A program made the position numbers and the translations under genes. Below, piece by piece: positions 33,302 to 44,176 of a stretch of 64,000 nucleotides of DNA. Positions within the stretch are counted from its first letter, which is position 1. The number at the start of each line of letters is the position of its first letter. Below the pieces are notes generated by a model. It was not told where the DNA came from and searched no databases. It saw only the letters and a program-made list of their open reading frames with translations. The DNA is from Anisodus tanguticus (Eukaryota > Streptophyta > Magnoliopsida > Solanales > Solanaceae): the NCBI GenBank assembly GCA_034509755.1, contig CM067556.1:41586045-41650044 (forward strand), written 5' to 3'.

Positions 33302-35140
33302 CTACAAGGGCATAAAAAACAAACATCCAAACAAACAAAGCAAAGAAAAGAGTAGCATCATCCAAAGGTTAAAACCCAGAAAGCATGAAAAATAAATTGT
33401 CTTAAACAACAAATGAGCTAGAAGAATATCAAGCATCATGGGATGAAATCTGCGCCTCATCCTCATCGCTAGAGTCATCCGAATCAACATCACCACCTCA
33501 AACAGGAAGGAGTACTTCTCATTGTCATCCGAAGCTTTGATAGGAATCTTCTTCTTCAAATTGATACACGTGTAAATGGACTTAACCCCTCTCCAGACCT
33601 TCACCAGAAGCTTGCGAGCTAATTTGTTCTTTTTTTGCTCTTTCTCAAATTTCTCCGGAAGATCAGCATGTGCTTTAGCCATATCATGGTAAGACAACTC
33701 CAATTCACCCACCAATTCAGCAAATTTCTTGTTAGTCTGCGCTAACTCTATCTGGGCCTCCATATGCTTGGTCACATAATCCTTGGAAAGACGGACCAAA
33801 CCACCAATATCCTTAGGGCTTGTAGTGAGCTGGGACACCAACTCTCGGATAGACTGCAAAGTCATAGCACCCTAAGGTCCCTTCTACTGTGAGGAAGACT
33901 ACCCTCTACTAGTATCTACCTTTTTGTCTTAGACTTAGACTTCATGGAACTACCAACCCCGGTGAACCTCAGAGGATGAACTGGTATCCCAAGGTCAACC
34001 ATGCGATCAGTAGGGTCATCCACCACTCCAGCCCACCTGTATAACTCGGTAATCATGGAAGGAAAGATTAAGCTTTAGCTGTCTTGGGATATGTACTCCC
34101 ACAACTTTCGCAAGACTTGATAACCTACGTTCATCGGAACACCACTCATCAGGCAAGCAACCTTCAGTGCATGGTGGTGAGTACATTCAGTCGTGTTTCT
34201 AGAAGGGGACACTCGTGAGTTGATAATGTACTTCCATATCTTGACCTCAACAGTAAAGTCCGTCGATTGCACCTTTTTTTTTCTTTTCCACAGAGCCTTT
34301 GTGCCCGGGGGACATCCTAAGAAATCAACCAGTCATCTGAACATGTATCTCTGGCCCGCATTAACTCCGGAGAATAATTCTCCAACCTATAAAGCTCGTT
34401 TATCTCCTTAACCCCAAACCTTACCAATCTTCCACTAATCCTCAGCTGTGGATTGTTGAAGTCAGCCCATTTCAAGTTAGATTAAAACTCGCGAACCACT
34501 TGTTCATTAGCTTGGCATAGAGTGGGAATGAAGCACATCCATTTGGTGAATTCCAACAGCTCATATAATTGTGGAAGCAATTTAGGCACTTTACTCAAGT
34601 CGACACCTCTTTCAGGAAGAAGCTTTTTGTTGACCATGTCCCGATAGTACCTACGCTCGCAATCCGCAGACATAAATTTATGGTTGTCATAGTTTTCATC
34701 TGATGCATCATCCCTTCTTTCTTGGATTTGTTCCATAATTTCATCCTTAAGATGAGCTATTAATTCTTGAAATACCTGAAGAAGGAGTTAAATTCAGAAT
34801 TGTAACCACTATGCAGATCATTACCTAGTTACCAGAGAAGAAAAATCAAAAGAATGAATGCGTAAAGGATAAATTGCGAAGCTGCTATCTGCTGAAGATT
34901 TATGTAGGGTCTGCCTCTGCGGAAGAGTTGTCATAGAGGCAAGGTTGCCTCTGCGGATGAAATTCCGCCTCTACGAAGGCCTGAGAAATGTGAGGGTTGC
35001 GCACCTGCGCTTTACATAACACAATTGCGGGATCGCTTCTGCGAGACTTCTCCATAGGTGAGGGAAGTCGCACCATCATCCCTAAGGCCCCAACTTAGTT
35101 GTATTTCACCATCATTGTTCATGTTTGAGGTTGAACTAAC
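33302..35140 (-). pseudogene. antisense ORF resembling the putative plant transposon protein domain
   Basis: Pieces, from right to left: a possible start near 35140; 'RGVDLSKVPKLLPQLYELLE' leading to 'NEQVVREF' (34482-34736); then, after a stop, 'RLVRFGVKEINELYRLEN'; and 'WKYIINSRVSPSRNTTECTH' with 'HHALKVACLMSGVPMNVGYQ' (34075-34272). This order (VREF, then IN-x-LY, then W-x2-I with a PS motif, then G-x2-xNVG) is what I know from the putative plant transposon protein domain (PF20167). It ends in a Lys/Glu-rich helical stretch (33540-33865) and a Ser/Asp/Glu-rich acidic tail. At least three stops or shifts break it. Its function is unknown. Confidence 0.6.
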
Positions 35141-35200
35141 ATTCATGTGTTTTATGTACGATTTACGAAAATATTTCAATAACAAAACCCAAAATCCCAA

Positions 35201-36177
35201 ACACCAAACCCCAATCGCACCAGGTTTTAAGCTTTATCTAAGTTCAAAACCTCAAAATTCATCACCTACTTGTCTAATTAACAGCAACCATAACCTTGCC
35301 ACCTAAGCATTACGAAAACTCTATAAGATAGCGGGAGAACTTATCGGTTAATTGACCGCGGAGGAAGATCTCAGTGCCTTCGTGTTCTTCGAGCGAGTGG
35401 CGAGTGTGGTGTATGTGTGGGGGGAGTGACATAATTTTGGGAGTAATATGAAGTTTCAGAGTTTATGAGAAGTGAATGGGGTTTACCAGTTAGGGGGGAT
35501 TGGGAGAGTAGTTGAAGTGTTTCAAATTTTGCTTTTTCTTATATCTGAGCTGATACTCCAACTCTGCCACTGCAGAAATAGGCCGCTTGTGCGATATCAC
35601 TTCAGCAAGGATTTTCAGCGCCTCTACACGGCTCAATTCTTATGACTTTGGCTGCCTCGACGGAAGAGCCACCACCTATGACAAGCCACCACTGCGACTA
35701 ACTTTCCGCATCTGCACCCATTGACTGTTTGACCTAAGCTATTTATACGATTCACCATGCCACTTGGAGATTTTGCATCTACAAGTTAACCCACTATTAT
35801 ACTGTACTTATTTGTGACCACATGAAATCTAATTTGTATTCGTGCATAAAGTAGGATCGATGCCATCCATCATGGGGACATTCTGGGATAGTGTGAGTCA
35901 TTTTGACCTTTCTAAATCAGTTGCTCGGCATAGTGTTACGTGAAATTCACCGGAGTTGGGAATGGGCCACCGCATAAATATGTTTCCAAATGGGCTATAG
36001 CACATAAGTCTCAATGATATCCTTCTAACGACGTTACTCCTTGTCCAGTTAAATGGTGCATTTTTTATTTATTACCTCCGACTTCATGGAAGCCTGGTGT
36101 TATATGTGTCGGCCAGACCTCTCTTTTTCTTTTCACCTCTTAACCATTCGAGGAAGAATATTTATTTAATTGGTATC
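35201..36177. other. internal non-coding part of the large-LTR element
   Basis: There is no coding frame. A GC-rich word island lies at 35560-35720. The right end contains a gypsy-like 3' end before the second LTR, but a clean polypurine tract is not visible. Confidence 0.5.
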
Positions 36178-37014
36178 TGATATAATGACCCACTCGGTCA
36201 TTTTGCCTTTCCACTTCATCTCATGTTATTTCAGTTTACCACCAACTCTAATTCACTATCGGAAATGCTTTTAAATGGACGAAACATCCTAGTACCGCAA
36301 CCTAAGTCTCATTCCGTTCAGGGATTATTAGATAGGGTGAACTTTTGATTGCAATTATGTGCTGCTTAGTAATATGATGAATCACTGAGTTATATGATTG
36401 TTTTAATTTATGTCGAGTTGTTGGGAGTCTATGTTTCAGGACTGGCGAGTTCGCTTGGGTGAAGTATTACGCGCACCTACGTGCCTGCCTCTATGGAGGT
36501 TGGCTCACAGATGCTGGCCTGAAGTATTGTGAGGTTTCCGCCCCTGTCATAACTTTCTCGCGCCTCTGCGACTTCCATTTTGCTACAACGCTTATGCGGG
36601 ATGTTTAGTGACTCCGCCACAACAGACTATTTTCCGCCGAAGCGGCACCCCCCTGCGATGTCAATTCTGCCAGAGCGGGATCGTTGTATAGTCAATTTCT
36701 TAAAATCCCTAAAACAATCTCACTTTCTCAAAATCTTCATCTTGGGATTGGAGCTTGATTGGGGGAGATTTTCTTGAGGAGTTCAATTTGCTTCTTCATT
36801 TGAGGTATAATTTCACCCCTTTATGATTATTGTTGTCTTTAAATCCTAGTTTGGACTTCATTTAGGGAAAATGAGTTCTTAAGTTCATGACAGAATAAGA
36901 GTGAATAAATGTTTGAATTGTTGGTAAAATATGAGTTAGATAATCTTGATATAGTGAATTAGTAGTGCTTAATGTTAGATGATCATGTTGTGATATTTAA
37001 TTTAATAATGGAAA
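36178..37014 (+). repeat. 3' LTR of the large-LTR element, truncated
   Basis: It starts TGATATAATGACCCACTCGG, matching the start of the first LTR, and keeps the same order of blocks for about 837 bases. It stops at 37014 directly against the left LTR of gypsy-1, which is also incomplete. Roughly 2.3 kb of this LTR is missing. Confidence 0.75.
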
Positions 37015-38979
37015 GGCCCCATACATACCTTACTATTTAATATAACTGAAAGAATGATAGTAAGACAATGTCCTGAAGGAAATTTGGGCTCACCAAGCAG
37101 CTGATATGAGAATCCTAGCGAGCAGATCTATCATCCTATAAATCAGTACATGCATCGTGAAATGCAGGCCCTGGGCAAAAAGGGACGTAAGTACATTTGA
37201 ATTATACTTGTACGTAAAATCATCTGACAGAATAAAATAGTTGTGAGGTGCTTAGGGAAAGGGCATCCCAAACAATAAACATGAAATATATTGAAACAGA
37301 AACATACTGATAGCTAAATTGAACAAGAGATACATAGTCATAAGTACTTCATGTTCTATATGGGAAAATCAGATCTTTTAACTATGTTTGTATTTTGTGG
37401 CCTTAGGCCCAAATGTAAGTGCACAATTCTGTGGCCTCAGCCCCAAGTTTACATATACATTAATTGTGGCCTCGGGCCCAAGTATACATATACATTAACT
37501 GTGGCCTTGGGTCAAAATACAGGTGTTCAGTATTTCACAATATATATTAAGGAACTGAGATTCATACTATAATGCATAACATGAAATGCTAAATATTACT
37601 ATTCTGGACATGGATTCATGAACTGATCATAGAGTTTTAAGTAGTAATTGTGCATAAGTATACTGAGTTTTCATGATTGAGACTTAAGGGATATCAAACA
37701 TGAGTCTATGCTGATAACGTACCGAGTTCATGATATTTAGAATGAAAATCATGAATGAATCACGAAACTATATCATTTAAAGAATAGAAGTTCTGAAGCT
37801 TGTCATGAAACTAAGGCTTAACTCTATTTCTAAGGCAATTCCTAATAATCGTAAAAGAATGTGGCATGGGGAAGATTAATGACATTTCCACACGTAGAGA
37901 ATTAGCCTTACATACCTCAATTCTGGCCTTTAACCGTACTACATCATTCGTCACCCCTTTTGACTTTAATCTATAACAATATAAATCAAAATGAAGCAAT
38001 CGCATAAAGCTCCACAACCCTCATAAATGGTGTTTCTTTACCAAACAACCCATCATCTTGCTATTAGACAATTCTATGATCTCATGTTGATACAATTATC
38101 ATCATCCCTTATCACCCATAACTTAGATAATAAACCCTTAATTCAACATACCAATCATATAATCGTTCATACTTTTATATCATACCCATCAACTTTTATC
38201 TCAAGAACATAAAACCTATAATCACCAACTCAAAGCTATATTCGAATGAAGTAGGAAGGTTTTACCTTTTTGACGTTCAAGTCACTTGAATTTGAATTCC
38301 AGGGTTCTTTTGTCCAAGACGAAGGCTCAATTGACAATCTATGGATTTGAAGGGTTTAATCATGTTAATAAGGTATTGGAGAGTTGGAATCAACTTGAAA
38401 TCATCATTAAAACTTACTTTGGATGATGGAGGGACCTTGGAGGAAGTTGAGTTTTTGTGAGCTCCCCTTCCTAAAGCAAGTTTTTGTATTTAGGGTGTGA
38501 GGTATAACCTAGGGCTTTTAAAATGACTTTCCCAGTGCGCTATCGTGCAACTGACATGTTGATTGTGTAGAAATGGTAGTGACACTGCCTTCCGTATGCT
38601 ATCTCTCAGCTGGGATGCTGATCGCGCAACCGGTCGTGCAGACTGCATATTGTCTAGTAAAAAAAACATCACGTTTTACTAAGAGATCCGTTTGGCCTGG
38701 TCCTTATATGTTGGAAATATATTTTCAAGGGATACAACTTTCATATTTTGAGTTTTTCCAAATTCACAACATATAAAGGGGTTATGCTCATTTGAAGTTA
38801 GGCCTTGTGCGAACTTACTCTAAAACAAGCTCCGTAGAGTAGCTTCCGACCCTAATTTTTCCTAAGACTCTTCTTATGCCTTAATTAGTTTTCAAATCAC
38901 TTCCTTCACTCCTCATCTTAGTTCCATTATATTCCCATCATATGGGTCAAACTTTAGCCCGAAGACACAAAGTGTTACA
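37015..38979 (-). repeat. 3' LTR of gypsy-1, outer end missing
   Basis: It matches 44400-46310 over its whole length (shared CTGTGGCCT and GGGCCCAAGTATACATATAC blocks, and an AACTGACATGTTGATTG island). It ends at 38979 in TGTTACA, giving TG on the minus strand. The part equivalent to 44177-44399 is absent. Confidence 0.88.
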
Positions 38980-38994
38980 TTATCTCCCCCTTGG
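38980..38994 (-). other. polypurine tract of gypsy-1
   Basis: The minus strand reads CCAAGGGGGAGATAA directly before the 3' LTR, the expected purine run for plus-strand priming. Confidence 0.75.
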
Positions 38995-39099
38995 ATCATT
39001 CGTCCTCGAATGGTGATCATGGTTAGGCCTATCCCAACATCCTTAAACACCTATCAGCTAACCAGAGCATCAACACAAGCCTCATAGGGCATCAGAATA

Positions 39100-40775
39100 C
39101 ATATAACATGGTGTAACAGTGTAACTGAAATGTAAACGTTAGTGACGTGAACACATGCACACTGAACTGACATGAATACATGAAAATTGAGCTAAATAAA
39201 TACTGAACTGACTAAATACTGGAAATATGGGGAGTATAGCCTGAGGTCTGAATTTAAAGGTTAGTTACTTTCAACATTTTCTTCTTATTCCTCTAATAAA
39301 TGTGAATACTTGGACTTCATGTCCTCTTCGCCTTCTTACGTAGCCTTTTTTACTCTGATTTCTCCATAGCTCCTTCACTGAAGAAACTTTCTTAGTTCTC
39401 AACTTGCAAACTTTACGATCAAGAATAGCCATAGGAAACTCTTAGTAAGACAGGATATCTTTAACCCATGTGATCTCTGTAGGCACAACAAGAGATGGGT
39501 CACCCCATGAATTTCTTTAGCATAGACACATGAAGCACTAGGTGTAAAATAGCCAATTCTTGTGGCAACTCTAACTCATAAGCTACTTGCCCGATCCTTC
39601 ATATGATCCTATATGGCCTAATATATAGAGGACTAAGCTTTCCTTTCTTTCCAAATCTCATAACACATGTCATAGGCGAAACTTTCAGAAATACCCAATC
39701 GTCAATCTAAAACTCCAAGTCTCTACGACGTACGTCCGAATAAGACTTTTGGCGAATCTGAGCCATTTTCAAATGTTCCTGAATTAATTTGACTTTTTTC
39801 CATAGCCTGGTGGACCAATTCTGGTCCTAACAACTTTGATTCACTAACTTCGAACCAACCAATTGGCGACCTACACCTTTTCCCATACAAAGCTTCATAC
39901 GGTTCCATCTTGATACTTGCGTGATAACTGTTATTTTAGGCAAACTCAATGAGAGGTAAGTAATCATCTCAATTACCCTTGAAATCCGACACATTCTCTC
40001 AAAATATCCTCAAGTGTCTGTATAATGTGTTCTGCCTGACCATATGTCTAAGGATGAAAAGTTATGTTGAGGTTTACTCTTGTGCCTAATCCTTTCTAAA
40101 ATGATTTCCAAATTTTTATCGTGAACTGAGCACCACGATATGAAATAATAGACATTGGGGTCCCATGCAATCTTACAATTTCTTGAATATATAACTTGAC
40201 ATAATCTTCTACTGAATCGATGGTTTTCAGTGGCAAAAAGTGCGCTAACTTGGTAAGTCAGTCTACAATCACTCAAATCGAATCATGCTTCTGAAATGAG
40301 CGAGGTAAACCTATTATAAAGTCTATATTTATCATATCTTATTTCCAAATGAGAATATCTATAATCTGAGCCAACACACCAGGCCTCTGGTGTTCGGCTT
40401 TCACCTGCTGACAATTCGAGCAGTTTTTCACAAAATCTGCTAAGTTATTTTTCATGTCGTTCCACCAATAAATATCCTTAAGTCATGATACATCTTTGTG
40501 GAACCTAGGTAAATAAAATACCTAGAATTGTGTGCTTTCAACATAATCCTCTCTCTAAGTCCATCCACATCTGGAACACACAGTCTGCCTCGGTACCTCA
40601 ATGTACAATTATCTCCCCCTTGTTCAAAATCTGTCATCTTATGCTTATGCCCCGATTTCAGTTGTAGTAAATGGGGATTAGTTAACTCTTTCTCTTCCAC
40701 TTCAGCTACTAAGGAGGATTCAATTATGCTGAACAACAACTCCACCATCTTCTGAGTCCAAGAGTCAAATTTCAA
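39100..40775 (-). pseudogene. gypsy-1 integrase and C-terminal region
   Basis: Minus-strand pieces show the end of RNase H and the integrase zinc region ('HNSRYFIYLGSTKMYHDLR', 40452-40600), a core fragment (40010-40276), and 'MEPYEALYGKRCRSPIGWFE' with 'GPELVHQAMEK' (39723-39908), which is the conserved end of gypsy integrase cores. The C-terminal region down to about 39100 would hold a chromodomain in this lineage, but I could not confirm one by eye. Many stops occur. Confidence 0.8.
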
Positions 40776-40956
40776 GATTTGCTAAGTGGTGGACCTCCTT
40801 ATCCATAGTCCTCTTTCCTTCTGCAGTATGATCTAAACTTCCCATAGAACATCGACTGAGAGCATTGGATACTACATCCAGTTTCCTTGGATGATAGAGG
40901 ATATCCACATCATAATCCTTAAGTAGTTCTAGCCATTTTCTTTGTATGAGATTTAA

Positions 40957-42230
40957 CTACCTTTGATTGAAAATATACTGAAGGCTTTTGTGGTATGTGA
41001 AAATATCTACGTGAACCCCATATAAGTAGTGACGCCATATCTTCAGTGTGAACACTATGGCAGTCAACTCCAAATCATGAGTCGGATAATTCTTTTCGTG
41101 AGCCTTAAGTTGTTTGGATGCATAAGCTACTACCTTGCCCCGATGCATTAAAACTGGAGCAGAAGTCAACCTCTTTTTTAACTCTTTGAAACTTCGCTCG
41201 CAAGCATCTGCCATTGAAACTTTACTTTCTTCTGAGTCAATTTGTTCAACGGAGCTGAGATGTTGATAAAACCCTCTATGAAACGCCTGTAATATCCTGC
41301 CAGACCCAAGAAACTTTTTATCTCTGTTGCTAAAGTAGGTCTGGGCAATTCTTCACTACCTCATTTTAAAACAAAATCTACATTCATGCATTCTACAGAA
41401 ATAACATAGCCTAGGAACACTATTGATTTAAGCCAAAATTCACACTTTGAAATTTTTTGATAAAGTTTGTGATCCTAAAGAGTCTGCAACACTATTCTGA
41501 GATGTTCCAAAATGATTAGTCTCATTACGAGAATAAGTCAACTTATCATTAATGAAAACAATGATGACAAGTTAAGATACGACTTAAAAACTTTGTTCAT
41601 AAGATCCATAAAAGTTGTTGGTGCATTCGTCAACCCAAACGACGTAACAAGGAATTCAAAATGACCATAATGGGTCTTGAAGGTGTTGTTTGGAATATCA
41701 AATTCCTTAACCTTTATCTAATGGTACCTTGATCTAAGGTTAATTTTAGAATAACACTAGGCACTCTGAAGTTGGTTAAATAAGTCCTCAATTCTGGGAA
41801 GAGGATATTTGTTCTTAATGGTAACCTTGTTCAACTGACGGTAATCAATGCACATTCGCAAGGATCCATCTTTCTTTCAGACGAACAAGACTGATACGCC
41901 CTAAGGTGAGACAGTTGGTCTAATAAATCCTAGAAAATCTTTCAAAAAGGCTTTTAACTCTTTCAACTCTGTTCCAGCCATTCTGTATGGAAGAAAAAAT
42001 ATCGTCTTAGTGTTAGGATGTACATCAATTCTAAAGTCAATCTCCCTATATGGAGGAACTCAAGGAAGATCTTCAGGAAAGCATTTTGGAAACTCATTAG
42101 CAACTGGTACATACTGGAGAGTTGGTGTCTGAGCATTTGTATCATTGACTGAACTATGTGATATATATACCCCATATTGATCATCTTTCTGGCTTTAAGA
42201 TAGGAAATAAACCTACCCCTAAGTGTCACT
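40957..42230 (-). pseudogene. gypsy-1 reverse transcriptase and RNase H
   Basis: RT words 'LRMCIDYRQLNKVTIKNKYP', 'FDIPNNTFKTHYGHFEFLV' and 'SFGLTNAPTTF' are found between 41900 and 41580. The active-site box at 41545-41556 reads FIND where FIDD is expected, so a catalytic Asp is lost. RNase H follows at 40957-41214 with 'VVAYASKQLKAHEKNYPTHD' and 'ELTAIVFTLKIWRHYLYG'. Several frame changes lie between 41220 and 41560. Confidence 0.85.
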
Positions 42231-42240
42231 GTATCACCCT

Positions 42241-42830
42241 TCATTCTATAAGTGGTTCACCAAAAAACTCAAAACTTATTATTTTAGTTCTACAACCTAC
42301 TGTGGAATAACACGACACCAACCAGTCCATGCCTATGATTACATCAAAATCCATAATTTCCAACTCTACTAAGTAGGCTATAGTATTGCGGTGATAGACT
42401 CTAATCGGACAACCCCTATACATACGTCTAGCTATAACTATCTCTCCAACTAGAGTGTACACTTCAAAGGGTTCATGCAACTTTTCTGGCTCTATCCCAA
42501 ATTTCTTTGTAATGAATGGGACTACATAAAATAGGGTGAATTCTGGATCTATAAGGGCATAAACATCAAAGGTTATAACTGTTAATATATCTGTAGCGAT
42601 ATTTTCATGAGCCTCTGTATCGTAACGACATGCCAGTTCATACAAGCGGGTTTGACCTCTACCCATATTATCGAACTTTGTTATACCATGCCCTTATTGG
42701 GCATGAAAATTATTAGAAGTTGCTGAATTTGTAGACTGAGCCACATTACCTCCCCTACCTTGTCTCACTGATGGACAGTCCCTCATATAGTGACCCTACT
42801 GGCCCCATCCAAAACAACCACCCATTCCCG
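42241..42830 (-). pseudogene. gypsy-1 protease with zinc-knuckle remnant
   Basis: The 141-codon frame at 42241-42666 has 'VYALIDPEFTLFYVVPFITK' (the usual D-S/T-G active site is altered to DPEFT) and ends with 'DFDVIIGMDWLVSCYSTV', the conserved end of gypsy retropepsins. Just upstream, between 42690 and 42830, Cys/His-containing sequence looks like a decayed CCHC knuckle. It would have cut the polyprotein. Confidence 0.8.
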
Positions 42831-42993
42831 AAAAAACATACTTCTGGGTGCCTCTTACCATACTTGTTGCATGTAGGATTTTGAAAACCTGTGTGATCTC
42901 ACTCTGGCATGTGACTGTGAGCCTGATGGTATGAAGTTTCAGCTTTTCTATTCATACTTAGACCTTAGGACTGGTGCACTGGATATAGAGGGA

Positions 42994-43640
42994 TCATGTT
43001 TTTTTGAAGAACCGTCTATTTCCACCTCCTTGAGATCCCCCATGGTTGAAGTTACCTGTAGACTTAACGCTCTTGCTGAATTCCTTGTCTTTCTCTTTCT
43101 GCAGTTGCTCTTCTTCTTTCTTTCTGTCCCCATTACTCTGTACAAAAGAAACCATCTTGGTAATAGTCATATCCTTATTCTGGGCAGCGAAATAAGCATT
43201 ACCAAACAAATAGGGCACAAGACCCAACACAAAATGCCTAACTCTGGACCTTATACTAGAAAACATTTTCAATGCATACTTAGCCAATGAAACAAATTTG
43301 AGGTAGTACTCATTCATGCTCATGTCATTTTGCTTGAGTCTCTCGAACTCTAGGGCCATTGCTTCTCTAACTTATAGCGGTAGGAAGTGCTCAATAAATG
43401 CATCTGCAAATTCATCCCAAGTTGTAGGAGGCGCATCTTCCCTTCGGGAAATTTCCCATGACTCATAACCAATATTAGCAATATCTTTCAACTGATAAGC
43501 TGTAAACTCAACAACGTTTTCCTTGATAGCATGTATAACACGAAGGACTTTCTACACCTCATCAATAAAGTTTTAAGGGTCCTTAGCCTTGTTGGATCCT
43601 GTGAGTATTGCAGGATTCATTCGAATAAACATCTTTATCT
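42994..43640 (-). pseudogene. gypsy-1 gag
   Basis: Retrotrans_gag-type sequence: 'SWEISRREDAPPTTWDEFAD' and 'FLPL' precede 'MALEFERLKQNDMSMNEYYL' and 'KFVSLAKYAL' (42994-43359), followed by a Lys/Glu-rich and then Gly/Asn-rich basic tail. Several stops interrupt the first half (43360-43640). It would form the particle core. Confidence 0.85.
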
Positions 43641-44162
43641 TGAAATTGGATGACCCTCATGAGTACATACACATGGAGTCGTTTCTTGACGCTGAGTTTG
43701 TGTAGCAACAATCTGGATGAACAACTGGATAGCTCTCCTAAAATCCATATCAGTAGCATTGGGCAGCAGAGTAATTGTAGAACGAACCTCTACAAGCCTT
43801 TCAGTAGCATGTGGGGTACAGTCGGGGGCATTGAACCCGATACATGTCCCTAAGCGCTGGTGCGAACTCCCTGAGTCAGATAGTCCACTTCTAGGGCAAT
43901 ATCAACAGTAGCCTACTGGCTAGTGGCTGACTTATCTTGGTATGCTTCCTCTTGGCAGATATTTTATAAAATACGTAATATGCACGAGTTAGAAGAGTTC
44001 CTGAAAGTATTTCTCTAAATGCACAATCCAGAGTATGGAAGAAGTGAAAAAATCCTAAATGTCTTGGTTGTCAATCATTTACATGTGTGGCGTGCACACA
44101 CACACATAAAAATGACTCCAATGGACATAGCTTCATAGATCCCCTAGAAAACTTGAATCAAG

Positions 44163-44176
44163 TGCTCCGATACAAA
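44163..44176 (-). other. primer binding site of gypsy-1
   Basis: The minus strand reads TTTGTATCGGAGCA, a mutated form of TTGGTATCAGAGCA, next to the right LTR. Confidence 0.7.

Larger units (their letters stand above)
29469..37014 (+). mobile_element. large-LTR gypsy-like element with antisense ORF, 3' LTR truncated
   Basis: Two direct repeats (29469 onward and 36178-37014) share long blocks, for example GCTTGATTGGGGGAGATTTT in both. The first is followed after about 3.1 kb by a degenerate tRNA-Met binding site (32629-32642). The second is preceded by CATTCGAGGAAGAATATTT, a sequence found at the 3' end of many gypsy elements. Between them there is no gag-pol, only a minus-strand ORF of another kind (33302-35140). 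This fits a LARD-type non-autonomous element. The second LTR is cut off at 37014. Confidence 0.7.
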
